From the NCBI GenBank assembly GCA_903843225.1, contig CAIMOX010000007.1, forward strand, positions 16,282 to 80,281: a stretch of DNA of 64,000 nt, given 5' to 3'. A model generated the notes under the pieces. The model did no database searches. It was given only the letters and a program-made list of their open reading frames with translations, and was not told where the DNA came from. The stretch's first letter is position 1. Each line of letters begins with the position of its first letter. The stretch comes from an uncultured Actinomycetes bacterium (GTDB taxonomy: Bacteria; Actinomycetota; Actinomycetes; Nanopelagicales; Nanopelagicaceae). Shown one piece after another: positions 9,142 through 18,610 of this stretch. The translations under genes and the position numbers were made by a program.

Positions 9142-9696
9142 TTACTTAACGAGTGAGGGGAAAACAACCCCTGTCGAAGAGTGGCAGTCGTAGCCATGTG
9201 GATTCTTCTTCAAATACTTTTGGTGGTACTCCTCAGCGGGCCAGTACGGATGTGGTGTCGCATCTTCAATCTGAGTGACGATTGGTCCGATGCCGTCGGC
9301 GCTCAGCGCTACTTGATAAAGCTCTCGAGTAGCGAGCGCATCGTTGTACTGCTCGGCTGTGGTCGTAAAGATCGCACTGCGATATTGGGTTCCGATATCT
9401 CCGCCTTGCTGATTGAGCGAGGTTGGGTCGTGCATCACCCAAAACTCTTCTAGAAGCCTGCGATAGGAGATCACAGATGGATCAAAGAGAACTTCAACTG
9501 TCTCAGCATGGCCAGTGACACCAGTGCAGACTTGTTCATAACTTGGAGCAGGGCGAACTCCGCCCATATAACCCACAGATGTTGAGATGACGCCGCCAAG
9601 TTTCCAGAATCTGCGCTCTGCACCCCAGAAGCATCCGGTTGCGAAATAGGCGCGGGAAAGCTCGGGCGTGCTCTCGGGGCTAGATTCTCTGCTCAT
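9142..9696 (-). CDS. msrA: Peptide-methionine (S)-S-oxide reductase MsrA
   Basis: 184 residues. The catalytic GCFWGAE motif carries the nucleophile Cys22; DPTSLNQQGGDIGTQYRSAIF is the conserved substrate loop and HGYDCHS holds a likely resolving Cys near the C terminus. It reduces methionine-S-sulfoxide in proteins and free methionine in the cytoplasm with thioredoxin. It is the first gene of the operon with terC and two PLP enzymes. AAGAAT ends 6 nt before the ATG, compatible with a leaderless mRNA though the hexamer is weak. Confidence 0.95.
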   Translation of the reverse strand: MSRESSPESTPELSRAYFATGCFWGAERRFWKLGGVISTSVGYMGGVRPAPSYEQVCTGVTGHAETVEVLFDPSVISYRRLLEEFWVMHDPTSLNQQGGDIGTQYRSAIFTTTAEQYNDALATRELYQVALSADGIGPIVTQIEDATPHPYWPAEEYHQKYLKKNPHGYDCHSSTGVVFPSLVK

Positions 9697-9751
9697 GGGG
9701 TAATTCTTGCACTGATACCCTTTATCTCACGTACCACTCTTCACAACCCGA

Positions 9752-9823
9752 GCCCCCGTAGCTCAGGGGATAGAGCACCGCCCTCCGGAGGCGGGTGCAC
9801 AGGTTCGAATCCTGTCGGGGGCA
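9752..9823 (+). tRNA. tRNA-Arg (anticodon CCG)
   Basis: A complete cloverleaf of 72 nt: acceptor GCCCCCG/CGGGGGC, D arm GCTC/GAGC, anticodon stem CCGCC/GGCGG with loop CTCCGGA (anticodon CCG, decoding CGG), and T arm ACAGG-TTCGAAT-CCTGT. The discriminator is A and CCA is not encoded. No integrase or duplicated 3' end is seen nearby. Confidence 0.97.
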
Positions 9824-9997
9824 CATTGGTGACTATGGCAACGGTTTAGCCCCACCTATACCCGCGCCTTTTATGCGTCTGAGCCAACGGCCAAACAATG
9901 AGGAATGTCTCAGTCAATATCCTTGTTATGAGAGGTAATCGCTGAGAGAATAAGCATATTCAAGTCAGCAAACGAGTCATTGAATCAACTCGATGAA

Positions 9998-10027
9998 CCC
10001 GTTCTACGACTCAACTTCCCCGTTCTA
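9998..10027 (+). repeat. Direct repeat upstream of whiB1-like gene
   Basis: The nonamer CCCGTTCTA occurs at 9998-10006 and 10019-10027, a spacing of 21 bp (two helical turns), just before the AAGGAG ribosome binding site of the WhiB gene. It could be an operator pair or a recent duplication. The rest of 9824-10043 holds no gene that I can support. Confidence 0.4.
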
Positions 10028-10043
10028 AAGGAGTTCACCACGC

Positions 10044-10313
10044 ATGGATTGGCGACACGAATCGGCTTGCCGAGAAGAAGATCCAGAGCTCTTCTTTCCT
10101 ATTGGCAACACTGGCCCCGCCCTTGCACAAATCGAAGAGGCGAAGAAGGTCTGTAATCGTTGTGTCGTGAAGGATGCCTGTCTCGCTTGGGCGCTTGAAT
10201 CGGGTCAAGATGCCGGCGTATGGGGCGGACTCTCTGAAGATGAACGTCGCGCTATGAAGCGCCGCGCCGCGCGTAACCGTGCACGTATGCAAGAGCAGCA
10301 GCAGAATTTTTAG
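10044..10313 (+). CDS. whiB1: WhiB-family transcription factor, WhiB1-like
   Basis: 89 residues. Cys9, Cys37, Cys40 and Cys46 (CxxC...C pattern) ligate a 4Fe-4S cluster and GVWGG (58-62) is the turn that contacts sigma region 4. The order MDWR...ACREEDPELFFPIGNTGPALAQI...VCNRC matches WhiB1 of mycobacteria closely; the basic tail (RRAMKRRAARNRARM) would bind DNA. WhiB1 is an essential nitric-oxide-sensitive regulator in mycobacteria. AAGGAG lies about 10 nt before the ATG, so unlike many genes here this one has a leader. It converges on argG. Confidence 0.93.
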   Translation: MDWRHESACREEDPELFFPIGNTGPALAQIEEAKKVCNRCVVKDACLAWALESGQDAGVWGGLSEDERRAMKRRAARNRARMQEQQQNF

Positions 10314-10324
10314 TTTTTTAAAAA

Positions 10325-11680
<1,356 letters not shown>

Positions 11681-11760
11681 ACTCCCCGAATCAGCGAAAA
11701 TTCTCAGCAAATACTGATCGAAAATCACCAAATAGTTCTCGCTATTCCCAGCGCCATCCG

Positions 11761-11766
11761 TAGGCT
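11761..11766 (+). promoter_or_regulatory. Predicted leaderless -10 element of the secreted Gly-rich protein gene
   Basis: TAGGCT followed by six bases (TAACCC) and then the ATG at 11773. No Shine-Dalgarno is present. Confidence 0.5.
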
Positions 11767-11772
11767 TAACCC

Positions 11773-12498
11773 ATGACAAGAAATAACTCCGGCACGCGCT
11801 TGATCGCAGCCACAATCCTCGCGCTCTCTCTCTCAACCATCTTTACTCCGGGTTCATTCGCCGCAATTTCCAAGAGTGCGCCTGCAAAGGCTGGCGCCGC
11901 CTGCGCCACTGCGGGAGCGACAACAACTGTGAGCGGCAAGGCTCTGATCTGTGCGAAATCGTTAAGCGGAAAACTTACCTGGAGCGCACCCGCTCCTGCA
12001 GCTGCCGGCTCTCGCGCTGGTGGGGCAGATGCAGGTGGACCAAATGGCAATCCTGCATTTGCCGCTGCAATGACAAAGTACACCGCATGTCTTAAAGCAC
12101 AAGGTGTCACGCTCCCCGCATTTGGTGGAGGCCGTGGCGGATTCGGTGGAGCTCCAACTGCTGGCGCGACACCTGCTCCCGCACCATCTCGAACACCTCT
12201 CACTGCAAAGCAACAAGCTGCCATGACTAAGTGTGCAGCGCTTCGTCCAGCCTTTGGTGGCCGTCGTGGTGCTGGCGGGGCTGGCGGTTTCGGTGGCGGA
12301 GCTGGTGCTCCGGGTGGTTTCGGTGGCGGAGCGTCACTTCCGAATACTCCAGCAAACACAGCTGCCTACATCGCATGTCTCAATACCAACGGCGTGAACA
12401 TCGCATCCCTTGCAGATATCGCAGGGCTGGATCGTCAATCTCCAAAGATTGCTACCGCACTTGCTGCCTGCCGATCAAAGCGAGTTGCTAGCAATTAA
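11773..12498 (+). CDS. Secreted Gly/Ala/Pro-rich protein with two CLxxxGV repeats
   Basis: 241 residues. A signal peptide is clear: basic MTRNNSGTR, hydrophobic LIAATILALSLSTIF, then about SFA|AIS. The mature part has low-complexity Pro/Ala and Gly-rich stretches (GGGRGGFGGAP, GGRRGAGGAGGFGGGAGAPGG) flanking two related modules: YTACLKAQGVTLPAF and YIACLNTNGVNIASL, each followed by a second cysteine segment (MTKCAALRPAF and IATALAACRSK). Similar Cys-Gly-Val modules occur in short actinobacterial exported proteins, but I know no function. It is monocistronic, ended by a strong terminator. Confidence 0.75.
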   Translation: MTRNNSGTRLIAATILALSLSTIFTPGSFAAISKSAPAKAGAACATAGATTTVSGKALICAKSLSGKLTWSAPAPAAAGSRAGGADAGGPNGNPAFAAAMTKYTACLKAQGVTLPAFGGGRGGFGGAPTAGATPAPAPSRTPLTAKQQAAMTKCAALRPAFGGRRGAGGAGGFGGGAGAPGGFGGGASLPNTPANTAAYIACLNTNGVNIASLADIAGLDRQSPKIATALAACRSKRVASN

Positions 12499-12517
12499 CC
12501 CTCGGTATTAACTCAAT

Positions 12518-12574
12518 GAACCTACTTCGTAAAGTGGATCGCATCCATTCTGCGAAGTAGGTTCTTTATATTTT
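12518..12574 (+). terminator. Intrinsic terminator of the secreted Gly-rich protein gene
   Basis: A perfect 12-bp stem (GAACCTACTTCG at 12518-12529 with CGAAGTAGGTTC at 12553-12564), a smaller inner stem in the loop, then TTTATATTTT. The element overlaps the last codons of the convergent GGDEF-like gene. Confidence 0.8.
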
Positions 12575-13064
12575 CACCGCTCTCACTCTCGCAGAACTCA
12601 ACTCGCCAGAGAAGCTCATTAACAAGCCCATCAGTACTTTGACCAATTAATCGTGGCGCAGCCTTCCGCGCAGATTCACCATCACCGCGAATTAAAATCC
12701 AGAAGCCAGTTTCAGAGATTCGAGCGCAGTAATCACCAGCCCGCAACTGATCTCGAATCTTGCCAGCCAGTTGAGTGAGGAGTAACTCTTGCTCATCAAT
12801 CTGCCTAGTGAGTTGCTCTTCACTCAATCGAATAGAGATGAGGGTGATCTGCCGATGCTCGCGCGAAGCCATACGTAACTCACTCGCAAGAATTTCAAGA
12901 AAGCGTTCTGGCGCTAAGGCTCCAGTCAGGGAATCAAAGAGGCCATCGCTTTGTAGCTCCAGGCTCTTTTGAGAAGAATTGGCTTGTGCTCTCCCACGAT
13001 CACTTCCCATAAGCCATGGTAAAACCGCACGCCCATAAATGTCATATCTGGATCCGACATTCAT
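12522..13064 (-). CDS. Degenerate GGDEF-domain protein
   Basis: 180 residues from the ATG at 13064; a longer frame to 13112 would overlap the divergent gene. FDSLTGALAPERFLEILASELRMASREHRQITLISIRL matches the start of GGDEF domains (typically DxLTGLxNR...). The signature loop is replaced by ISETGFWIL, so GG(D/E)EF and the metal/GTP residues are lost, and no RxxD inhibitory site is visible. It therefore is probably not a diguanylate cyclase; it may be a sensor or a decayed enzyme. No membrane segment or partner EAL domain is seen. Confidence 0.6.
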   Translation of the reverse strand: MNVGSRYDIYGRAVLPWLMGSDRGRAQANSSQKSLELQSDGLFDSLTGALAPERFLEILASELRMASREHRQITLISIRLSEEQLTRQIDEQELLLTQLAGKIRDQLRAGDYCARISETGFWILIRGDGESARKAAPRLIGQSTDGLVNELLWRVEFCESESGENIKNLLRRMDAIHFTK

Positions 13065-13076
13065 TCCATGCGGAGC

Positions 13077-13082
13077 TAGAAT
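13077..13082 (+). promoter_or_regulatory. Predicted leaderless promoter of the 13090 membrane protein gene
   Basis: TAGAAT followed by seven bases and the ATG at 13090; CCGACA at 13054-13059 lies 17 bp upstream as a -35 candidate. It sits in the 25-bp gap between two divergent genes. Confidence 0.55.
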
Positions 13083-13089
13083 CACACCT

Positions 13090-13482
13090 ATGAGTAGAAC
13101 TAACGAAGGCACCTTCCATCACATCGCCAGGCGTGGTGCCGTTGCGCTTCTTCGCCTTGAGGGAGCGATTCTCTTCGCTCTTGCGCTCTACCTCTCGGTG
13201 GCAGCTACCGTGAGAACTGTGACTCATCCTGGCGCCCTCGGCGCAGAGATCGCCTTCGCACTTCTCGCGGCGATGGGTCTCTACCTATGCTCACTCTCAT
13301 ATTCACGCCAAACCTCGTGGGGACGCTCTCCCGCCGTCTTGGCTAATTTGATCGCCATCGGAGTCTCCTACTTCATGTTCGCAGGCAAGCTCTATATCAC
13401 CGCAATTCCCTTACTCGCCCTCGCCGCTGTGACCCTTATCGCTTGCCTATTCGGCTATCAGCCTGATGGAGATGAAAAGTAA
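13090..13482 (+). CDS. Small integral membrane protein, unknown function
   Basis: 130 residues. I chose the ATG at 13090 because TAGAAT lies 7 nt before it; an earlier in-frame ATG at 13039 would run through the promoter and into the divergent gene. Four hydrophobic segments: AVALLRLEGAILFALALYL, LGAEIAFALLAAMGLYLCSL, AVLANLIAIGVSYFMFAG and AIPLLALAAVTLIACLFGY. No enzymatic motif is visible. It precedes kgd on the same strand by about 90 bp but kgd has its own ribosome binding site. Confidence 0.7.
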   Translation: MSRTNEGTFHHIARRGAVALLRLEGAILFALALYLSVAATVRTVTHPGALGAEIAFALLAAMGLYLCSLSYSRQTSWGRSPAVLANLIAIGVSYFMFAGKLYITAIPLLALAAVTLIACLFGYQPDGDEK

Positions 13483-13569
13483 GGCCACATTTTTGACTAG
13501 ACTTGGCGTGCGAGCAAAAGCCCCAGATATTTCACTGGGCCATGATCGAGAGAGAGAAGCGGAGCGCCA

Positions 13570-16500
13570 GTGTCGTCGTCGGGATCACACACTCCTGAGA
13601 ATCACTTTGGTGGATCATTTGGTCCCAATGAGTGGCTCGTCGATGAGATGTACGAAAAATTCCTTCGCGATCCTCAATCAGTAGATTCAGCGTGGCACGA
13701 GTTCTTTGTTGACTATGTGACATCAAGTAAGAGTTCGCCATCACAAACTCTCCCACCTTTATCAGCTGCACCTCTTGGTGGAAACCCACCGCAACCAAAG
13801 TCGGCTGCTCCAGTCGCTCCAGCTCCAGTTGTATCTGCACCTACGACGAATGAGATACCCGTGAATAATCCTGTAACTCCAGCGACTCCAGCAGCAGCCA
13901 GCAGCATCGATCCTGCAAAGGCCCCGGTCTCAACTCCTGCTGATCCGATCATGAAGCCGATCCCAACTCTCGCGACTCCTAGCGCTGCATCTGTTGAGCC
14001 GATTCGCGGAGTTGCTGCTCGCGTCGTTCAAAGCATGGAAGCATCTCTCACGGTCCCAACCGCCACCTCTGTTCGTGCAATTCCAGCAAAGCTCATGATC
14101 GATAATCGCACCGTTATTAATAACCACCTCAAGCGCGGACGCGGCGGCAAGGTCTCATTTACTCACATCATTGGTTATGCGATGGTGAAGGCACTTCGCC
14201 AGATGCCAGCGATGAACGCTTTCTACACTGAACTCGATGGCAAGCCAGCGATCGGCAAGCCCGAACACATCAACATAGGTATTGCGATCGATCTCGCAAA
14301 GCCAGATGGTTCGCGCCAACTCCTTGTTCCATCGATTAAAGGTTGTGAAGATCTCGACTTCGGTCAGTTCTGGGCATCCTATGAAGAGACCGTTCGCAAG
14401 GCCCGTACAGGTGCACTGACCGTTGAAGATTTCGCCGGAACAACTGTCTCACTCACCAACCCAGGCACAATCGGTACCGTTCACTCCGTTCCGCGATTGG
14501 TACAAGGACAAGGACTTATTCTCGGCGTTGGTGCGATGGATTACCCAGCCGAATTCCAAGGTGCAAATGAAGAGACGCTCTCAAATCTTGCAATTAGCAA
14601 AGTCATCACACTCACCAGTACCTACGATCACCGCATTATTCAAGGTGCACAATCAGGAGACTTCCTCAGTCGCCTCCATGGCATCCTGCTTGGCGAAGGT
14701 GAGTTCTACGACGAGATCTTTGCAGCCTTACGTATTCCATACCAGCCAATTCGCTGGGTTCAGGATATGCAGTTCTCGAAGGATGATCAGATCTCCAAGA
14801 CCGCTCGCGTTCAACAACTTATTGAGGCATATCGTAAATCTGGCCACCTCATGGCAGATATCGATCCACTTCGTTACGAACAACGGTCACATCCAGATCT
14901 TGATGTAGTGACTCACGGACTCTCCCTGTGGGATCTTGATCGTGAATTTGCAACAGGTGGCTTCGGCGGTAAGCCATTTATGAAGTTGCGTCGAATTCTC
15001 GGAATATTGCGCGACTCCTACTGCCGTCATATCGGTATCGAGTACATGTATATCGAGAACCCAGAGGAGCGTCGCTGGATCCAAGAGCACGTTGAGATTG
15101 GTGCGCCAGTAACTGAGCGTGACGAACAACTCCGTATCTTGCGCAAGCTCAATAGCGCTGAGGCATTTGAAACGTTCCTCCAGACAAAATATGTTGGCCA
15201 GAAGCGCTTCTCACTCGAAGGCGGAGAGTCACTTATCCCAATGCTCGATGCCATCATCTATGGCGCTGCAGTCGATGGACTCGATGAGGTCTGTATCGGT
15301 ATGCCACACCGCGGCCGATTGAATGTTCTCGCAAATATCGCCGGTAAGTCTTACGGTCAGATCTTCCAAGAGTTTGAAGGTCACTACGCAGATAATGAAG
15401 TTCAGGGCACAGGCGATGTGAAATATCACCTCGGCACCGAAGGAACCTTCACTACTCCAGCGGGAGAGAGAACCAAGATCTATCTCGCAGCTAACCCATC
15501 CCACTTAGAGGCGGTCAATCCGGTTCTTGAAGGAATCGTTCGCGCTAAGCAAGATATCAAGAATATTAAGAACGACTTTGCAACGCTGCCGATTCTTGTT
15601 CATGGTGATGCTGCATTTGCTGGTCAAGGAATCGTCTCTGAAGTGTTGAGTATGTCGCAGCTCTCCGGATATCGCACAGGTGGAACGATCCATATCGTTG
15701 TGAATAACCAGATCGGATTTACCACTTCACCATGGGCTGCTCGCTCTTCGACCTACAGCACCGATATCGCCAAGATGATTCAGGCGCCGGTCTTCCATGT
15801 GAATGGTGATGACCCAGAGTCAGTTGTTCGCGTTTCAAAGTTGGCATATGAGTATCGCCAAGCATTCAACAAAGATATTGTCATTGATCTTGTCTGTTAC
15901 CGCCGTCGCGGTCACAACGAGGGTGATGAACCAAGCTACACCCAGCCAATGATGTACAAGCTCATCGATGCTAAGCGAAGCACTCGCAAGCTATATACCG
16001 AAGCTCTCATCGGTCGCGGTGATATCACCGTCGAAGAGGCTGAAGAAGTACTCCGTGATTATCAATCACAGCTTGAAGCAGTCTTTAACTCAGTCCACAA
16101 TGTCGAACCGGATACCAAGTCTGGCTTTGTGGTCCCAGAAGTTCCACATCCATCCGCTCTCGCAACCAGCGTGGATGAAGCGACCTTGCGAAAGATTGCA
16201 GCTACTCAGGTAGCGACACCTGAAGGATTTACCGTCCACCCACGCTTAGCTCCACAGCTAGCAAAGCGCGTAGACATGCTTGATGAAGGAACAGTCGATT
16301 GGGCGACAGGTGAGATGTTTGCCATGGGATCACTCCTGCTCGAGGGTCATCCAGTACGACTTGCTGGGCAAGATGTCGGTCGCGGCACCTTCTCACAGCG
16401 CCATGCGATAGTTCTCAATCAGAATGATGGTTCATTCTGGACTCCGCTACGAGAGCTCGTCGCTGATGGCGAAAATCAATTCTTTGTCTTTAACTCGCTG

Positions 16501-17310
16501 CTCTCTGAGTATGGCGCGATGGGCTTTGAATATGGCTACTCCGTGGTTCGCGACAACGCCCTTGTTATGTGGGAGGCGCAATTTGGAGACTTCGCCAATG
16601 GTGCCCAGACAATTATCGACGAGTTCATTTCATCAGCGCTTCAGAAGTGGGGCGAGCGATCATCAGTAGTTCTACTTCTGCCGCATGGTTATGAAGGTCA
16701 AGGACCCGATCACTCCTCTGCTCGTATTGAGCGCTACCTCGCGCTCTGTGCTGAAGGAAATATGACAGTTGCTCAACCTTCAACACCTGCGAGTTACTTC
16801 CATCTCCTTCGCTGGCATACAAAGAATCCAGCTCGTCGTCCTCTCATTGTCTTCGAGCCAAAGTCGATGCTTCGCTTAAAGGCGGCAGGTTCTGGTCTCG
16901 CTGACTTCACGAGCGGTCACTTCCAACCGCTTATTCCAGATACAACCGTGCGCAGTGCACAACGCATTATCTTCACCTCCGGAAAGATTTACTGGGATCT
17001 TCTTGCCGATCGCACAAAGCGTGGTGATACCTCTACCGCGCTAGTCCGCGTTGAACAGCTCTATCCACTTCCAGTAGAAGAGATCGCTGCTATCGCTGCT
17101 CAAAATCCAAGCGCAGCTTTGATCTGGGTTCAAGATGAACCAGCAAATCAGGGGCCATGGCCATTTGTCGCTCTCAATACTCGTGATGCACTCGGTGGAA
17201 GAGATCTCTCACTAGTTTCGCGCCGAGCAACAGCATCACCTGCAACCGGTAGTCATCACCAACACGAAGAAGAGCAGAAGGCGCTCATCGAAGCCGCATT
17301 TACTCAGTAA
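13570..17310 (+). CDS. kgd: Multifunctional 2-oxoglutarate dehydrogenase/decarboxylase (E2o-E1o fusion)
   Basis: 1246 residues from a GTG start preceded by GGAG. Order of domains: E1o N-terminal peptide (WLVDEMYEKFLRDPQSVDSAWHEFF), a Pro/Ala linker (about 60-140), an E2o catalytic domain (about 145-380, ending with TYDHRIIQGAQSGDFLSRL, the catalytic HxxxG-like His), then the thiamine-diphosphate E1o core (GMPHRGRLNVLANIAGK, CYRRRGHNEGDEPSYTQPMMY). There is no lipoyl domain, as in Kgd/OdhA of actinobacteria. It links 2-oxoglutarate to succinyl-CoA (with DLAT/Lpd) and can decarboxylate 2-oxoglutarate. Its stop overlaps the convergent sodX by 11 bp. Confidence 0.96.
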   Translation: MSSSGSHTPENHFGGSFGPNEWLVDEMYEKFLRDPQSVDSAWHEFFVDYVTSSKSSPSQTLPPLSAAPLGGNPPQPKSAAPVAPAPVVSAPTTNEIPVNNPVTPATPAAASSIDPAKAPVSTPADPIMKPIPTLATPSAASVEPIRGVAARVVQSMEASLTVPTATSVRAIPAKLMIDNRTVINNHLKRGRGGKVSFTHIIGYAMVKALRQMPAMNAFYTELDGKPAIGKPEHINIGIAIDLAKPDGSRQLLVPSIKGCEDLDFGQFWASYEETVRKARTGALTVEDFAGTTVSLTNPGTIGTVHSVPRLVQGQGLILGVGAMDYPAEFQGANEETLSNLAISKVITLTSTYDHRIIQGAQSGDFLSRLHGILLGEGEFYDEIFAALRIPYQPIRWVQDMQFSKDDQISKTARVQQLIEAYRKSGHLMADIDPLRYEQRSHPDLDVVTHGLSLWDLDREFATGGFGGKPFMKLRRILGILRDSYCRHIGIEYMYIENPEERRWIQEHVEIGAPVTERDEQLRILRKLNSAEAFETFLQTKYVGQKRFSLEGGESLIPMLDAIIYGAAVDGLDEVCIGMPHRGRLNVLANIAGKSYGQIFQEFEGHYADNEVQGTGDVKYHLGTEGTFTTPAGERTKIYLAANPSHLEAVNPVLEGIVRAKQDIKNIKNDFATLPILVHGDAAFAGQGIVSEVLSMSQLSGYRTGGTIHIVVNNQIGFTTSPWAARSSTYSTDIAKMIQAPVFHVNGDDPESVVRVSKLAYEYRQAFNKDIVIDLVCYRRRGHNEGDEPSYTQPMMYKLIDAKRSTRKLYTEALIGRGDITVEEAEEVLRDYQSQLEAVFNSVHNVEPDTKSGFVVPEVPHPSALATSVDEATLRKIAATQVATPEGFTVHPRLAPQLAKRVDMLDEGTVDWATGEMFAMGSLLLEGHPVRLAGQDVGRGTFSQRHAIVLNQNDGSFWTPLRELVADGENQFFVFNSLLSEYGAMGFEYGYSVVRDNALVMWEAQFGDFANGAQTIIDEFISSALQKWGERSSVVLLLPHGYEGQGPDHSSARIERYLALCAEGNMTVAQPSTPASYFHLLRWHTKNPARRPLIVFEPKSMLRLKAAGSGLADFTSGHFQPLIPDTTVRSAQRIIFTSGKIYWDLLADRTKRGDTSTALVRVEQLYPLPVEEIAAIAAQNPSAALIWVQDEPANQGPWPFVALNTRDALGGRDLSLVSRRATASPATGSHHQHEEEQKALIEAAFTQ

Positions 17311-17668
17311 TTTCTCCTGCGCTACCGCGACGGTAGCGCAACACGAATAGACCGACGATCTCCTCCGGCGCGAGAGTCAAATAGTGACGAGAGTCGGTTG
17401 ATGCCTCTTGATTATCGCCCTCAACCCAATACCCAGTATCTAAAACCTTTATGAGCCGCTTTGTCGTCAGACATCCTGGCTCCGAAGTGCGCCGCACTAG
17501 GACAACTTTGCCTATCGCTCGTTCAAGAGCTCGATTGGGCATCCCAGCGGGATAAAACCGGAAAAGTGTCCAATCGCCCGCTATCAGGGTTGGCTCCATT
17601 GATCGACCGATGATTCGCACGGGTAAAAAGCGCACTCTTCTGCCACCTCGTAGCTCTGCAGATGCCAT
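17300..17668 (-). CDS. sodX: Nickel-type superoxide dismutase maturation protease (S26 family)
   Basis: 122 residues, short S24/S26-type peptidase without a membrane anchor. The Ser nucleophile is Ser23 in RIIGRSMEPTLIAGDW, and the general-base Lys is probably Lys70 in TTKRLIKV; WVEGDNQEASTDSR is the third conserved box. SodX removes the propeptide of nickel superoxide dismutase so that His1 becomes free to bind nickel. The substrate gene is divergent, with 30 bp between the two ATGs. TAGACT ends 7 nt before the ATG, predicting a leaderless mRNA. Confidence 0.9.
   Translation of the reverse strand: MASAELRGGRRVRFLPVRIIGRSMEPTLIAGDWTLFRFYPAGMPNRALERAIGKVVLVRRTSEPGCLTTKRLIKVLDTGYWVEGDNQEASTDSRHYLTLAPEEIVGLFVLRYRRGSAGEITE
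17318..17340 (+). terminator. Possible kgd terminator hairpin (no U-run)
   Basis: A perfect 10-bp stem TGCGCTACCG / CGGTAGCGCA with a 3-base loop lies 8 bp after the kgd stop, inside the 3' end of sodX. It lacks a T-tract on either strand, so termination is uncertain. Confidence 0.35.
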
Positions 17669-17675
17669 GCACCTA

Positions 17676-17691
17676 AGTCTAGATGTACGCT
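17676..17691. promoter_or_regulatory. Divergent leaderless -10 elements of sodX and sodN
   Basis: TAGACT (minus, 17676-17681) lies 7 nt before the sodX ATG and TACGCT (plus, 17686-17691) lies 7 nt before the sodN ATG. The two promoters are back to back within 30 bp, so polymerase binding should be mutually exclusive. No Shine-Dalgarno precedes either gene. Confidence 0.55.
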
Positions 17692-17698
17692 ATCGGGC

Positions 17699-18127
17699 AT
17701 GAACACACTTACAACACTTACAACACTTATTGAATCAGTACTTGCCCCTCGCACTGTTGCATCTGCACACTGCGATCTCCCATGTGGAATTTATGACCCA
17801 GCACAAGCAAAGCTCGAGGCACAATCAGTGAAGGCTGCGATGGAGAAATACGCTGCATCTAGCGATGTTGACTTCAAATCTCGTGCTGTAGCGATCAAGG
17901 AAGAGCGCTCTGATGCGGTCAAGCATCACCTCTGGGTCCTCTGGACTGATTACTTCAAGGCTCCTCACTTCGAGGCCTACCCTCAACTTCATGCACTCTT
18001 CAACGAGACAACCAAGCTCGCTGGTGCCGGCGGAACTAAGGGAACAAACGATGTTGCAGTAGCCGACAAGTTGCTTGCAAAGATCGAAGAGATTTCCGAG
18101 ATCTTCTGGGCAACAAAGAAGGCTTAA
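17699..18127 (+). CDS. sodN: Nickel superoxide dismutase precursor
   Basis: 142 residues. The nickel hook HCDLPCGIY starts at His24; processing after Ala23 (VASA|HCDLPCG) gives a mature enzyme of 119 residues, close to the known Ni-SOD length. His24, Cys25 and Cys29 supply the nickel ligands. The rest is the four-helix bundle typical of the family (HHLWVLWTDYFKAPHFEAYPQLHALFNE). It dismutates superoxide in the cytoplasm as a hexamer. Its maturation protease is encoded divergently upstream. Confidence 0.97.
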   Translation: MNTLTTLTTLIESVLAPRTVASAHCDLPCGIYDPAQAKLEAQSVKAAMEKYAASSDVDFKSRAVAIKEERSDAVKHHLWVLWTDYFKAPHFEAYPQLHALFNETTKLAGAGGTKGTNDVAVADKLLAKIEEISEIFWATKKA

Positions 18128-18133
18128 GTTTAA

Positions 18134-18544
18134 TCAGGCTGAAATAATCTTTTCAGCGGCGATACGCGCCATAAATGAGATTCGATCGACCAATCGCCGC
18201 TGCACTTCTGCAGTGGCGATTGTTCTATTTATATGGGTAATAGCTGCCTCAAAGGTCAGCGTCGATTCGGCAACATCGATTACACGAACGTGAGCTCTCA
18301 CCTCTTCGCCAATCGGTACCGAGGTAAGCATCTTGATCGAAAGCGACTCGGTGAAGGAGGTCTCACCTGGCGCAAAGTATTCGGCAAGAGCAGCGCTACA
18401 CGCGCTCTCTACGAGTGATTGGGCTGCACTGCTTGATAGCACCGTTAAATCATTTGTTCCGGCGGCGACCGATGTATCGCCAGCTCGGACAATCATCGTA
18501 GACATGCCAACTAGTCCTAGGAGTGGATGCTCTTCGCCGGTCAT
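18134..18544 (-). CDS. FlK-like hotdog thioesterase
   Basis: 136 residues. The hotdog-fold pattern is visible: central helix SSAAQSLVESACSAALAEYFAPGETSFTESLSIKMLTSVPIGEEVRAHVRVID followed by LTFEAAITHINRTIATAEVQRRLVDR, as in fluoroacetyl-CoA thioesterase FlK and related acyl-CoA thioesterases. The physiological acyl group is unknown. It converges on sodN with only 6 bp between stops; a weak hairpin GCTGAAA/TTTCAGC lies just inside its 3' end. TATGTT ends 6 nt before the ATG, so the mRNA is probably leaderless. Confidence 0.75.
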   Translation of the reverse strand: MTGEEHPLLGLVGMSTMIVRAGDTSVAAGTNDLTVLSSSAAQSLVESACSAALAEYFAPGETSFTESLSIKMLTSVPIGEEVRAHVRVIDVAESTLTFEAAITHINRTIATAEVQRRLVDRISFMARIAAEKIISA

Positions 18545-18610
18545 GGAATTAACATATCCGAAAAAGAGATTGAAGCTGTGTTATCCCCGCCCTAATACCG
18601 GCAAAAATTA

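Noticed and set aside
9752..9823. tRNA-Arg as an integration (att) site
   Set aside because: No duplicated 3' end, integrase or foreign gene block is present next to it.
11766..12359. Long Pro/Ala-rich frame opposite the secreted Gly-rich gene
   Set aside because: It is the mirror of the Gly/Arg/Ala codons of the sense gene, has no start signal and contains no domain.
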